A stretch of DNA of 47,776 nt. Origin: Butyrivibrio fibrisolvens 16/4. Lineage in GTDB: Bacteria > Bacillota > Clostridia > Lachnospirales > Lachnospiraceae. This document shows, in pieces, positions 34,478-43,318 of this stretch. Each line of letters begins with the position of its first letter. Positions within the stretch are counted from its first letter, which is position 1. Location: NCBI GenBank assembly GCA_000209815.1, contig FP929036.1, positions 2,574,262 to 2,622,037 of the forward strand, written 5' to 3'. The notes beneath the pieces are model-generated. The model saw only the letters and a program-made list of their open reading frames with translations, did not search any database and was not told the origin of the DNA. The position numbers and the translations under genes are program-made.

Positions 34478-34509
34478 AAAAAAACTGCAAAGCACATGTG
34501 CTTTGCAGT
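34478..34509 (-). terminator. Terminator after mgsA
   Basis: Minus strand ACTGCAAAGCAC/GTGCTTTGCAGT, a perfect 12-bp stem with a very short loop, followed by seven T. It lies 43 nt after the mgsA stop. Confidence 0.92.
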
Positions 34510-34523
34510 CCTTATTTCTATGA

Positions 34524-34556
34524 CTTTTGATTTACTGAGAAAAATCAAAAACCTAT
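34524..34556 (-). repeat. Short stop-codon hairpin repeat, mgsA copy
   Basis: Read from the mgsA stop codon on the minus strand: TAGGTTTTTGATTTTT, a short loop, AAATCAAAAG. The same element follows the flgL stop codon at 24523-24556 (TAGGTATTTGATTTTC, ATCAG, AAAATCAAATACC). About 29 of 34 positions agree between the two, although the genes are unrelated. Confidence 0.6.
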
Positions 34557-35020
34557 AATATATTAATTCTGTCAGAAATATGCTTTTGCATATTAATAAC
34601 ATCGTGGTCGTATGGTTCGTTCATAAGCATTGACTTGATAATGAAATCTGCTGATGCCTTATTTACAGCGATAGGAATATCATACACCTGAGCTATTCTC
34701 ATAAGCGCCTTTACATCTGGATCATGTGGCTGTGCTGTAAGTGGATCTGAAAAGAATACAATTAAATCAATTCTTCCTTCTACCACCTTGGCACCAATCT
34801 GCTGATCTCCACCAAGAGGACCTGAATTATATCCTCTGACTGTAAGACCTGTTCTTTCAGACACCAAACGTGCTGTAGTGCCTGTACCACAAAGGAAGTG
34901 ATTCTTTAAAATATCTTTGTTAGATTCGCACCACTCTACCAGAGTCTTTTTCTTTCCGTCGTGAGCTATTAATGCAATGTTTTTCTGTCGTCCAATAGTA
35001 AAAGTAACCTTATCTTCCAT
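34553..35020 (-). CDS. mgsA: Methylglyoxal synthase
   Basis: A 155-residue MgsA of normal length. Active-site landmarks are His20 in IALIAHDGKK, the phosphate loop GTGTTA at 45-50, the signature SGPLGGDQQIGA with the catalytic Asp72, and His99 in QPHDPDVKAL. It turns dihydroxyacetone phosphate into methylglyoxal and phosphate, an overflow route at high sugar phosphate or low phosphate. It lies 20 nt behind a small hypothetical gene, with AGGG before the start. Confidence 0.95.
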   Translation of the reverse strand: MEDKVTFTIGRQKNIALIAHDGKKKTLVEWCESNKDILKNHFLCGTGTTARLVSERTGLTVRGYNSGPLGGDQQIGAKVVEGRIDLIVFFSDPLTAQPHDPDVKALMRIAQVYDIPIAVNKASADFIIKSMLMNEPYDHDVINMQKHISDRINIL

Positions 35021-35040
35021 AAAAGCCCTCCATTATGCAT

Positions 35041-35343
35041 TTATACTGCATTACATAAATCATAAAGCTCGTCGCAGTGATTTCTGATTAAATCCTCTAG
35101 ACCAAGCCAGTAGCTAGGATCCTCCTCTGTATGATTACTGTAAGCATAAATATCAGCAATTTTTTCGCAGAATGCCATCAACATCTCTTCCTCTACACCC
35201 TGAATCATTGCTGGTAATCTATTCTGAAGTACGTTTAAAACATCCCTTTTTGCCTTGTGCTTTAATAATGCTCTGTATAAAGATTCCTTTTCAGCATCTG
35301 ATAAATTCTCTATAAATCCTTCTAACTGCTCTTTTGCCTTCAT
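35041..35343 (-). CDS. Small hypothetical protein upstream of mgsA
   Basis: A 100-residue soluble, helical, acidic protein (MKAKEQLEGFIENLSDAEKESLYRALLKHKAKRD, then EEEMLMAFCEKIADIYAYSNHTEEDPSYWLGLEDLIRNHC). No membrane segment or known motif is visible and I do not recognise it. It starts the mgsA transcript, with a promoter about 80 nt upstream. Confidence 0.68.
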   Translation of the reverse strand: MKAKEQLEGFIENLSDAEKESLYRALLKHKAKRDVLNVLQNRLPAMIQGVEEEMLMAFCEKIADIYAYSNHTEEDPSYWLGLEDLIRNHCDELYDLCNAV

Positions 35344-35422
35344 CTATAATATAACCCTTCTAATTAAATATTTCTATTTAGAATCAAAACATTATTTTGT
35401 ATAACATTTTGCAACAGGAGAT

Positions 35423-35451
35423 AATTTATCATGAAAACTATTTAGGGTCAA
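35423..35451 (-). promoter_or_regulatory. Sigma-A promoter of the 35343-mgsA unit
   Basis: Minus strand TTGACC (446-451), 17-nt spacer, TAAATT (423-428) with TG one base upstream of the -10 (extended). -35 matches 5 of 6, -10 4 of 6. Confidence 0.5.
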
Positions 35452-35493
35452 TTAGTTTTTCCTTTTGGCAAAAAGAATCTTATTTTGGCAAAT

Positions 35494-36120
35494 TTAATAT
35501 TCGTCTTCCTTTGCAATATCCTCGGCAGACATATACTTGCGGAATACCTTTTCAAGAATTGGGTGTACACAAGAGGCAATCATTCCCGGTAAGAATAAAA
35601 GGAAGATTGGGAAACGGTATACCAATAATCCAAGAAGAACAAACACGCCAAGAATTGCTATAGTCCAACCAATATTAAGAATCATGAAAATAGCTGAAAG
35701 CTTGAATGACTCCTTGAATCCGTTGGCAAATCTGGCAATATAAGCAAAATGATAAACTGACCAGAGAATAGTAATTACAAGAAGTACTGTGAAGAAAATA
35801 TACATTCCTGCAAACATACTATCGTGACTGATTATATTTTTGGTGATGTATATATCCCCTGAAAGGATGGCATAAAGCACCATAAATATTAGCCAAGATA
35901 ATGTGGACTGCTTGAAGTTGTCCTTGAAGGAATGGAAAAATTCCAAAGTGTAGCCTCTACCCTTGAATACACATTTATGAATGGCATAGTAAAGTGCTGT
36001 AAGACTGGCACCTATAGTAAATATAGGTAATGAACAAATAATAAAATAAAAACCAATAATGAGCATATCTGTAATTTTAGATAGGCTATCAAAAAATCTA
36101 CTATTAAAAAATCTTCCCAA
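35494..36120 (-). CDS. YesL-family membrane protein (DUF624)
   Basis: A 208-residue protein with about five membrane segments; conserved YesL features are the early ICSLPIFTIGASLTALYYAIHK and the closing FLPGMIASCVHPILEK. YesL proteins often lie near carbohydrate-uptake genes; their function is not established. It starts three bases after the stop of the upstream anchored protein, suggesting co-expression. It has no clear hairpin terminator at its end. Confidence 0.85.
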   Translation of the reverse strand: MGRFFNSRFFDSLSKITDMLIIGFYFIICSLPIFTIGASLTALYYAIHKCVFKGRGYTLEFFHSFKDNFKQSTLSWLIFMVLYAILSGDIYITKNIISHDSMFAGMYIFFTVLLVITILWSVYHFAYIARFANGFKESFKLSAIFMILNIGWTIAILGVFVLLGLLVYRFPIFLLFLPGMIASCVHPILEKVFRKYMSAEDIAKEDEY

Positions 36121-36123
36121 AAC

Positions 36124-36822
36124 TTATTCTCCTTTTTCTAGCTTGTATAACAATTCATAGAAGCGGTTCAGATATTCTTCGCTTCCGCTTAAATCTGCAA
36201 TCAAAAGATATCTAATATTTTCATCTAATCCAAAATATTTCTGGATAGGTGAGCCGCTGATGTCTACAGCAACGTTATAATTATTAGTTACTCCATCATC
36301 ATCTGTGACTGTAGCCTGATAGATTCTTCCTTCAGATTCCCATTTATCATATAAATCATTTGGAACTGTGGTGCTCAAATCTCGAATGACACCCATATCC
36401 ACCAAATAATCAACACCAACATCATCTGTGAATGCAAAATCAAGCTGGCCAGTCATAATGTAAATATCAAGTTTGTTTCCATAGCCACCCATATTTACAT
36501 CATCATATGTATAAAAATCTGCTGAAAGATTAAATCCATCGTGCTTTGCCATTTTAAGCACATCATGCATTTCATCAGCTACCTTTTCATTGTACTGGCT
36601 AGAATTGATAATCATTCCATAAAATTTGTACTGGACATAGGTGAGTGCGTGATGAACGCCCCAGGTGATGGCTCCTACAATTAAAAGCGCTACTATTATA
36701 TGAAGCTTATAATACTCCCAAATATATTCCAGCTTCTGTCCAAAGGACATTTGGGAAAGCTTCTTTTTCTCGCCCTTTAAGGTCTTTGTGACCTGCTCCT
36801 GTTCTTTATCTACATATTCCAT
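36124..36822 (-). CDS. Membrane-anchored extracytoplasmic protein of unknown function
   Basis: A 232-residue protein. A charged N-terminus (MEYVDKEQEQVTKTLKGEKKKLSQMSFGQKLEYIWEYYK) precedes a single membrane segment (about 41-58, IIVALLIVGAITWGVHHA). The rest is a soluble domain that seems to be periplasmic-binding-like (FYGMIINSSQYNEKVADEMHDVL, IYIMTGQLDFAFTDDVGVDYLVDMGVIRDL). It recalls small anchored proteins paired with YesL in Lachnospiraceae. I do not assign a function. Confidence 0.75.
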   Translation of the reverse strand: MEYVDKEQEQVTKTLKGEKKKLSQMSFGQKLEYIWEYYKLHIIVALLIVGAITWGVHHALTYVQYKFYGMIINSSQYNEKVADEMHDVLKMAKHDGFNLSADFYTYDDVNMGGYGNKLDIYIMTGQLDFAFTDDVGVDYLVDMGVIRDLSTTVPNDLYDKWESEGRIYQATVTDDDGVTNNYNVAVDISGSPIQKYFGLDENIRYLLIADLSGSEEYLNRFYELLYKLEKGE

Positions 36823-36899
36823 CTTTTACCTCTCGCTGTTACCCTAACAATCTTACTGCTGGCTACAGCTATTTTTTACTCTTGAAATATAGTATCTAA

Positions 36900-36929
36900 A
36901 AAAAAGGGCTACTTCAAGAAGAAGTAGCC
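36900..36929 (-). terminator. Terminator after pgi
   Basis: Minus strand GGCTACTTC/GAAGTAGCC, a 9-bp stem with a 5-nt loop, followed by CCTTTTTTTT. It starts 31 nt after the pgi stop. Confidence 0.9.
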
Positions 36930-36960
36930 AAATTTTAGCAATATTTAATAACTTCGAATA

Positions 36961-38544
36961 TTAGATATCGAGAAGCTTTGCATAAGCTGCAAGAGCATCT
37001 GATGTGTCTCCTGAAAGAACCTTCTTTGCAAGTGTCTTACCAAGCTGAACACCTTCCTGATCGAATGAGTTAAGATTCCATACAAATCCCTGGAACATAA
37101 CCTTGTTCTCGAAGTGTGCAAGAAGTGCACCAAGTGTCTCAGGTATAAGCTGCTCACCAACGATGATTGATGATGGGCGGTTTCCTTCGAAGTACTTGTT
37201 TCTGTTGTCATCATCCTTACCACAAGCAAATGCCATAATTTGAGCTGCAACATTAGCGCAAAGCTTCTGCTGTGATGTGCTGTCCTCGATAACAACATCT
37301 GTAGCCATCTGGCTCTTCTTGAATCCAACGAACTGAAGTGGAATGATGTTTGTTCCCTGGTGAAGGAGCTGGTAGAAGCTGTGCTGTCCGTTTGTTCCTG
37401 GCTCACCAAAGATTACAGGACCTGTTACATAATCAACAGGCTCACCAAATCTATTTACGCTCTTTCCGTTTGACTCCATATCAAGCTGCTGTAAATGAGC
37501 AGGGAAACGACTAAGTGCCTGTGAGTATGGGAGAACTGCTGTAGTCTCGTATCCGAGAATATTTCTCTCATATACACCAATAAGAGCATCAAGCATTGCT
37601 GGGTTCTTGCGAATATCAACATTGCGAGCAAGCTTATCTTCCTCTGCTGCACCATTTAAGAATCTAGCAAATACATCTGGACCGAATGCAAGTGAAAGAA
37701 CTGCGCCACCTACTGAAGATGTAGATGAGTAACGTCCACCGATGTAATCATCCATAAAGAATGCATCAAGGTAATCAGCAGATTTTGCAAGAGGTGAAGC
37801 ATCTGATGTAACAGCAATCATGTGCTTAGATGCATCAAGACCTGCGTTCTTTAAAGCATTTTTAACGAATGACTCGTTTGTAAGTGTCTCAAGTGTAGTA
37901 CCTGACTTTGAAACAAGGATGAAAATTGAGTGAGCAACATCAACACCAGCAAGAACTGATGCAGCATCATCTGGATCTACGTTTGAAATGAAACGAGCTT
38001 CCATCTTGAATGTGCCTGTTACCTTTGCCCAATTCTCAAGAGCAAGATACATAGCGCGAGGACCAAGGTCTGATCCACCGATACCAATCTGAACAGCTGT
38101 TGTGAACTTCTCGCCCTTTTCGTTAACGATTTCACCATTGTGAACCTTGTTAGCGAACTCTGCGATACGCTCCTGCTGCTTAACATAGAACTCCCTTTTG
38201 TTAACCCCATCAGCAATAACATCCTCGCCAAGCTGACCACGTGTAAGCTGGTGAAGAACTAATCTCTTTTCCCCTGTATTAATAACCTCTCCATTGAAAA
38301 GTGCTGAGTATTTGTCGATAAGCTGTGCCTCATCAGCAAGTCCCTGAAGAGCTTCAAGAACTACGCCATCAACCTGCTTTGCGGCAAAGTTGTATGCCAA
38401 ACCATTTGACATTGGAACTGAGTACTCTGCAACACGCTTTGCACCATTAGCTCCAGCCATTACTGACTTAAGCTCTACCTGATTCTTCAACCCCTGAAGA
38501 GTCTTGTAAGATTCAAGCTTATCAAAATTATTCCATGCTACCAT
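36961..38544 (-). CDS. pgi: Glucose-6-phosphate isomerase
   Basis: A 527-residue Pgi. Motifs seen are IGIGGSDLGPRAMYLAL, FILVSKSGTTLETLTN, the region DDYIGGRYSSTSSVGGAVLSLAFG, the catalytic Glu/His stretch FGEPGTNGQHSFYQLLHQGT, and the C-terminal Lys region GVQLGKTLAKKVL. It interconverts glucose-6-phosphate and fructose-6-phosphate in glycolysis. It stands alone, with AAAGGAGTAAG before its start and a strong terminator after it. An AAAACGTTTT palindrome about 80 nt upstream is only loosely like a catabolite-repression site. Confidence 0.96.
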   Translation of the reverse strand: MVAWNNFDKLESYKTLQGLKNQVELKSVMAGANGAKRVAEYSVPMSNGLAYNFAAKQVDGVVLEALQGLADEAQLIDKYSALFNGEVINTGEKRLVLHQLTRGQLGEDVIADGVNKREFYVKQQERIAEFANKVHNGEIVNEKGEKFTTAVQIGIGGSDLGPRAMYLALENWAKVTGTFKMEARFISNVDPDDAASVLAGVDVAHSIFILVSKSGTTLETLTNESFVKNALKNAGLDASKHMIAVTSDASPLAKSADYLDAFFMDDYIGGRYSSTSSVGGAVLSLAFGPDVFARFLNGAAEEDKLARNVDIRKNPAMLDALIGVYERNILGYETTAVLPYSQALSRFPAHLQQLDMESNGKSVNRFGEPVDYVTGPVIFGEPGTNGQHSFYQLLHQGTNIIPLQFVGFKKSQMATDVVIEDSTSQQKLCANVAAQIMAFACGKDDDNRNKYFEGNRPSSIIVGEQLIPETLGALLAHFENKVMFQGFVWNLNSFDQEGVQLGKTLAKKVLSGDTSDALAAYAKLLDI

Positions 38545-38662
38545 TTTCTTACTCCTTTGTAATTTGAACTATTGTAACTTCTTTGGGCTGCCTATGGTAA
38601 AACCACAAGCTGTCAAAAGAATAGCTAAAACGTTTTCTAACCAAAAATTTTATAATAAAACA

Positions 38663-38687
38663 GGGTGTAATACAATAGATTACACCC
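38663..38687 (-). terminator. Terminator after the ABC exporter
   Basis: GGGTGTAAT/ATTACACCC, a 9-bp stem with a 7-nt loop, T-rich on both sides; it lies 83 nt after the exporter stop. Between exporter and pgi I see only this hairpin and the pgi leader. Confidence 0.7.
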
Positions 38688-38769
38688 ATTTTTCATCATC
38701 TTATTTCAGTTAATACCCATTGTTTTTATTAGTGTTTGAGCAACTTTGACGGGTTTTGTTGCGCTGATT

Positions 38770-40503
38770 TTATATAGCCCCAAGCTGCATCTTATAATAT
38801 TTCTCGTACAAGCCACCTTCCTTTATAAGCTCCTTATGTGTACCTCGCTCCTTGATTCCATCTCCATCCAGAACAATAATCTCGTCTGCACCAAGGATTG
38901 TAGATAAGCGGTGGGCAATAGTGATGGTAGTTCTTCCAACAGCAAGCTTGTCTAAGCTTTCCTGAATGTAGCGCTCGCTTTCATTATCAAGAGCTGATGT
39001 TGCCTCATCCAAAATAAGAATTGGAGGATTCTTTAAGAATACTCTAGAAATTGAAATACGCTGCTTCTGTCCTCCTGAAAGACGTGTACCGCGCTCTCCT
39101 ACCTCTGTATCAAAACCATTTGGAAGACTCTCAATGAAATCTAAAAGATCTGCGTTTCTTGCAGCTTCCACTATCTCTTCCATAGTAGCATCAGGCTTTC
39201 CGTATGCAATGTTATCTTTGATTGTTCCATTGAACAGGTAAACATCCTGCTGCACTATTCCTATATATGAACGAAGTGATTTCTGTGTGACTGTCTTTAC
39301 ATCAACTCCATCGATACATACCTGTCCGCCTGTCACATCATAGAATCTAGGAAGCAATGCGCAAAGTGTAGTCTTACCACCGCCTGATGGGCCTACGATA
39401 GCTACGTTCTTTCCAGCATCAACGTGAAGATTAATATTCTCTAAAACTGTCTCCTCGTCCTCATAAGAGAAGGATACATTCTTGAAATCGATTACGCCCT
39501 TAACATCCTTCAGCTCTCCTGCATCTGGAGCATCAAGTATTTCTGGCATGGTATCCATTACCTCTGTGAAACGCTCGAAGCCAGCCAGTCCCTTCTGAAG
39601 CTGCTCTGTAAATTCCACAAGAACGTTTACTGGATTGATGAAGATATTGATATAAAGGGCATAGATAGCCAAATCCTCACCTGTAAGCTGTCCCTTTGCA
39701 ATGAAATATCCACCAGCCACAAGAACTGTTATAAACATCAGGCCTTCAAATAGGCTGTTGCCCGCATTGAAGGTTCCCATACGGATATAGTTCTGCTTCT
39801 TTGAAGAAAGGAATGCAACATTGCTCTTATCGAATTTCTCTCTCTCGATATCCTCACCTGTAAAGGATTTAACCACGCGGATTCCACCAAGAGTATCCTG
39901 GAGAGAGGAATTGATTCCGGCAATCTTCTTTCTATTGTCTGCGAAGGTTGCTCTCATTTTCTTATTCTGTGTGATTGTAAAAATGGCCATGAAAAATACA
40001 ACCACCATCAGACATAGTGTCATTGGCACATTGATTCTCAATAGTAGAATCAGCGAACCTACAATCTTTATTACCGAAATAAAAATATTCTCAGGACCGT
40101 GATGTGCCAGCTCAGAAATATCAAACAAATCAGATACAAGCTTACTCATCATCTCACCTGTGTTGTGATTGTCATAATAAGAGAAGGAGAATGCCTCATA
40201 GCGCTCGAAGAGTTCTCGTCTCATTCCCGACTCCATCTTTGCGCCCATCATATGTCCCTGATAGCTGACATAATATCTGCAGGCACTTCTCACAAGATAC
40301 ATTGCAAGCAACAGCACAGCAATAATGCCCAGCTTACTAAGAATCACCTCCGGCTCCTCCATGAAAAGAGTAGCTCTGAGAATTCTCAAGAACTGTGGAA
40401 ATGTAAGGTCTATGATTGAAAGTATTGTGGCGCATATCAAGTCTAAAACAAACACGCCAATAAATGGTTTGTAATATGGAATAAATCTTTTTATTAGTTT
40501 CAT
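38770..40503 (-). CDS. ABC exporter half-transporter (fused membrane and ATPase domains)
   Basis: A 577-residue protein: six membrane segments in the first 310 residues (FIGVFVLDLICATILSIIDLTF onward), then an ATPase domain with Walker A VGPSGGGKTT, Q-loop IVQQDVYLFNGT, signature RLSGGQKQRISISR, Walker B ILILDEATSALD and H-loop TIAHRLST. It should act as a homodimer; close relatives export lipids, peptides or drugs, so the substrate is open. The start is 40503 (MKLIKRFIPYY), with AGAGG upstream; a longer frame would need a TTG start. Confidence 0.92.
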   Translation of the reverse strand: MKLIKRFIPYYKPFIGVFVLDLICATILSIIDLTFPQFLRILRATLFMEEPEVILSKLGIIAVLLLAMYLVRSACRYYVSYQGHMMGAKMESGMRRELFERYEAFSFSYYDNHNTGEMMSKLVSDLFDISELAHHGPENIFISVIKIVGSLILLLRINVPMTLCLMVVVFFMAIFTITQNKKMRATFADNRKKIAGINSSLQDTLGGIRVVKSFTGEDIEREKFDKSNVAFLSSKKQNYIRMGTFNAGNSLFEGLMFITVLVAGGYFIAKGQLTGEDLAIYALYINIFINPVNVLVEFTEQLQKGLAGFERFTEVMDTMPEILDAPDAGELKDVKGVIDFKNVSFSYEDEETVLENINLHVDAGKNVAIVGPSGGGKTTLCALLPRFYDVTGGQVCIDGVDVKTVTQKSLRSYIGIVQQDVYLFNGTIKDNIAYGKPDATMEEIVEAARNADLLDFIESLPNGFDTEVGERGTRLSGGQKQRISISRVFLKNPPILILDEATSALDNESERYIQESLDKLAVGRTTITIAHRLSTILGADEIIVLDGDGIKERGTHKELIKEGGLYEKYYKMQLGAI

Positions 40504-40549
40504 AAATAACCTCTTCAATATTCGATTGCGTTCAATTTATATATAATAC

Positions 40550-40583
40550 TAAAAAAATGCAGATACTCAATCGGTATCTGCAT
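40550..40583 (-). terminator. Terminator after the amino acid permease
   Basis: Minus strand ATGCAGATAC/GTATCTGCAT, a 10-bp stem with a 7-nt loop, followed by seven T, 13 nt after the permease stop. Confidence 0.92.
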
Positions 40584-40596
40584 ATAATATCATATT

Positions 40597-42141
40597 TTAT
40601 TCCGCCTGAGCAGCAACCTCATCAATTGCTTCTGCTTCAATTTCACCTTTTTCAACGCGCTTTTCATATCTAGTATAGATAATCCATGCTGCAAGACCAA
40701 ATACTACAGGACCGCTGAGTGACCAGAATGTAGTTTTGAAATCACCATCAAGTGCTGGCTGAATAATAGCAAATGCATTTGCGAATAAAAGTGTAAGTGT
40801 TACAACATATCCCCAAATGTTTGCTGACTTCTGTGACTTGAAGATAACAAAGCTTCTATCGATTCCATCAAGCTTCTTGAACTTAGGGAATGCGAATGAA
40901 ATGAACATATAAGGAACTGTCATTCCAACGTTAACCATTGCTGTAAGAATAACGAAGAACTTCTGCATTGAATCGCCACCGAATGATACAAGAAGAATCA
41001 TTACACTAACGATAGTACACTGTACCCACATTGCATTCTTTGGCATACCGTCTGCCTCGATTTCACCCATCTTACCAGGCCAAAGCTCCTTTGGAGTGCC
41101 TTCGATAATCTGCTTAAGTGGTGAATAAACAAGTGTGAATAATGCACCTGCAAGTGCAAGAAGCATAATAAGTGCATAAACGCGAGCAAATCCATGTGCA
41201 AGAGCAAGCTGTGTAGCTGCAGTTGCGCCAAACACCTTACCAAATGCTGCTGCAAAGTTTGACATAATTACATATGAAACATTTCCAAGTGTGATTGTAT
41301 CAGCACCAAGAACCTCGCTGTAATTTGTGAATGAACCAACAAGCATAATAAGTGATGCATAACCAACTACGATAACCATAGCTGCAATGATGATTCCCTT
41401 AGGGAAGTTCTTCTTAGGATTCTCTGTCTTGTCTACAAGACCACCAACTGCCTCGATTCCACCGTAGGCGAATAACGCATATACGATAAATGAGAGAATC
41501 ATAATTGGACTGCCCTGGTAAGCAACATTAAGAGGAACCTTAAGTGACTCCATTCCTGCAAACGGCTGCTCCAGCTGACCACCGCGAGCGATAATCATAA
41601 TGATAGAACCAACAACTACCATAATGTTGATAGTAAGAACGGCTGTACCACCGATTGATGTTACCTTGCTAATCTTATCAATACCCTTTGAATCAAAGTA
41701 TGTGATGAAGATGAAGAATAAAACAGCCATAAGACCAAGAAGTCTTGAACCTGATAAAAACTCGATTCCAAATAACGACCATGTTGATGTTGTATCTTCG
41801 CCAAAGATAACGTTTGATACAGGTACCCAGATACCTGAAGATACATTTACCATCCAAAGTACATAAGATGTATACCACATAAATGTACCAATAAATGCGT
41901 ACTTTGGACCTACTGACTTGCACATCCAAGAGTACATACCACCTGACTCGTTACGGAATGCTGAACCAAACTCAGCTACCATAAATGCAAATGGAATGAA
42001 GAATAAAATACCAGCGATTACAAACCAAGGAATCGCAGCATATCCCATTAAGTAATAAGATCTAGGGATGTTGTTAAAACCATAAACTGATGTAAAAATC
42101 ATCAGAATGAGGGACATAAGCCCCAACTTCTTTTCTTTCAT
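40597..42141 (-). CDS. yjeM: Amino acid/polyamine (APC) family transporter, YjeM-like
   Basis: A 514-residue transporter with about twelve membrane segments. The N-terminus, SLILMIFTSVYGFNNIPRSY followed by YLMGYAAIPWFVIAG, and later segments such as YAFIGTFMWYTSYVLWMV, FAYGGIEAVGGLVDKTENP and the C-terminal FVIFKSQKSANIWGYVVTLTL are close to what I know of Escherichia coli YjeM. Its substrate is not established. It stands alone between two terminators, with a -10 box about 65 nt upstream. GGAAG precedes the start. Confidence 0.88.
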   Translation of the reverse strand: MKEKKLGLMSLILMIFTSVYGFNNIPRSYYLMGYAAIPWFVIAGILFFIPFAFMVAEFGSAFRNESGGMYSWMCKSVGPKYAFIGTFMWYTSYVLWMVNVSSGIWVPVSNVIFGEDTTSTWSLFGIEFLSGSRLLGLMAVLFFIFITYFDSKGIDKISKVTSIGGTAVLTINIMVVVGSIIMIIARGGQLEQPFAGMESLKVPLNVAYQGSPIMILSFIVYALFAYGGIEAVGGLVDKTENPKKNFPKGIIIAAMVIVVGYASLIMLVGSFTNYSEVLGADTITLGNVSYVIMSNFAAAFGKVFGATAATQLALAHGFARVYALIMLLALAGALFTLVYSPLKQIIEGTPKELWPGKMGEIEADGMPKNAMWVQCTIVSVMILLVSFGGDSMQKFFVILTAMVNVGMTVPYMFISFAFPKFKKLDGIDRSFVIFKSQKSANIWGYVVTLTLLFANAFAIIQPALDGDFKTTFWSLSGPVVFGLAAWIIYTRYEKRVEKGEIEAEAIDEVAAQAE

Positions 42142-42205
42142 TACTAACTTCCTTACTTTAAAAATTTATTCTACGTTTAATTATTCAATACGCGCAATGT
42201 AATGA

Positions 42206-42211
42206 ATTATA
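42206..42211 (-). promoter_or_regulatory. Likely -10 box of the yjeM-like gene
   Basis: Minus strand TGCTATAAT: a perfect TATAAT preceded by TG one base upstream (extended -10). No clear -35. The remaining part of the 216-nt gap is AT-rich, with nothing else recognised. Confidence 0.55.
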
Positions 42212-42333
42212 GCACGATTGTGTCCTTGGTTCTACAAAATAGGCCGCTATATTCAAAGAAAATACAATGTGTTAGCACTTTAAACTTTTAAACTTTAAAA
42301 TCAAAAAGATAAATACACACTTAACAAATAAAA

Positions 42334-42359
42334 AACACCCCACTAGTTTGTAGGGTGTT
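42334..42359 (-). terminator. Terminator after the DUF1848 gene
   Basis: Minus strand AACACCC/GGGTGTT with a 12-nt loop and a run of T after it; the stop codon TAA of the gene overlaps the 5' side of the stem. Confidence 0.88.
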
Positions 42360-43296
42360 ACATTTCATCTATTGGCAAAACCATCTGCCCATCTATCCAT
42401 GATTTTTGAGGAACATCATTTATTAGATCATCCGTCTGATAGTCCCCTATTAAAAATGGAGATGTGGGATCATGTTGGCTGCTTAGTTTTAATACTGTTT
42501 CTGATTCTGCATTTGCATAGCAATATCTGCATAGATGCTTGCAGGTATTATAGGCTCCTATGTCGCAGGTAAGGTAGCAGGAGCATTCTGCCCTGGCTCC
42601 TTTCTTTTTAGGAACAATCAGCTTTTGTCCTATAGCTTTCTCATAATCTGCTATAGTCATACAGCCTCCACAATTAGCGCCGAACTGTGCCAGCTCATCC
42701 CCTTCTGCACATGGCTTCACTGTCATGCCGTGGGCTGTGGCTATTTCTATAATCTGCTTTCCCATTCTAAGACGCTGGTCTTTTGCCACCTCTTTTGCCT
42801 CTGGGAAATTTTTTCTTACCTTGGGGTAAAGGTCTATAAAGCTTATAACTACTGTTTTTGTGTAGCCATCAAGTGCTTCTGCTATTTGGGTAAATGCGTT
42901 GATGTGGTACTCTTCTGTATATCTATCTGATATGAAGATTGGGTCATAACGCCAGCCAATACTGTTGACACCTACCACATCTGAAAGCTTTTTAAAATCT
43001 TCTATCAGCTTGTGCTTATCCGGTACATTAGGCTCAATATCCCTTCCATAAGAAGTCAGGGTCACAAACCAATACTGTCCATAGTCCTTTAGCAAATCCA
43101 TATACTTAAACATTGGCGCAGGATTCTTTGTGCAGAACCCTATCACATCCACCACACTTGGATTAAGCCTATATCTGCTAACCTGCTTAGGATTGTATGG
43201 ATTACGCACACAGACATATCCGTCCTTCAGCCTGTTTGCAAACCAGTCTGAATAAAACGCCGGAATGTCAGTACGCTGCCCTGTGTTTATTATCAT
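42358..43296 (-). CDS. DUF1848 family protein
   Basis: A 312-residue DUF1848 protein. Family features: RTDIPAFYSDWFANRLKDGYVCVRNPYNPKQVSRY at the start, VDVIGFCTKNPAPMF, and a cysteine-rich C-terminal cluster, CSCYLTCDIGAYNTCKHLC followed by RYCYAN. The CxxxCxxC-like spacing suggests a metal or iron-sulfur site; a radical-SAM-like role has been suggested by resemblance to spore photoproduct lyase-type folds but is not established. It lies 22 nt downstream of a GNAT acetyltransferase on the same strand. Confidence 0.88.
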   Translation of the reverse strand: MIINTGQRTDIPAFYSDWFANRLKDGYVCVRNPYNPKQVSRYRLNPSVVDVIGFCTKNPAPMFKYMDLLKDYGQYWFVTLTSYGRDIEPNVPDKHKLIEDFKKLSDVVGVNSIGWRYDPIFISDRYTEEYHINAFTQIAEALDGYTKTVVISFIDLYPKVRKNFPEAKEVAKDQRLRMGKQIIEIATAHGMTVKPCAEGDELAQFGANCGGCMTIADYEKAIGQKLIVPKKKGARAECSCYLTCDIGAYNTCKHLCRYCYANAESETVLKLSSQHDPTSPFLIGDYQTDDLINDVPQKSWIDGQMVLPIDEM

Positions 43297-43318
43297 TACT
43301 TACCTCTATCTTTATCTT

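Noticed and set aside
38610-38640. Catabolite-repression (cre) site upstream of pgi at the AAAACGTTTT palindrome
   Set aside because: The CG core is right but at least three conserved cre positions fail, and a housekeeping gene needs no such site.
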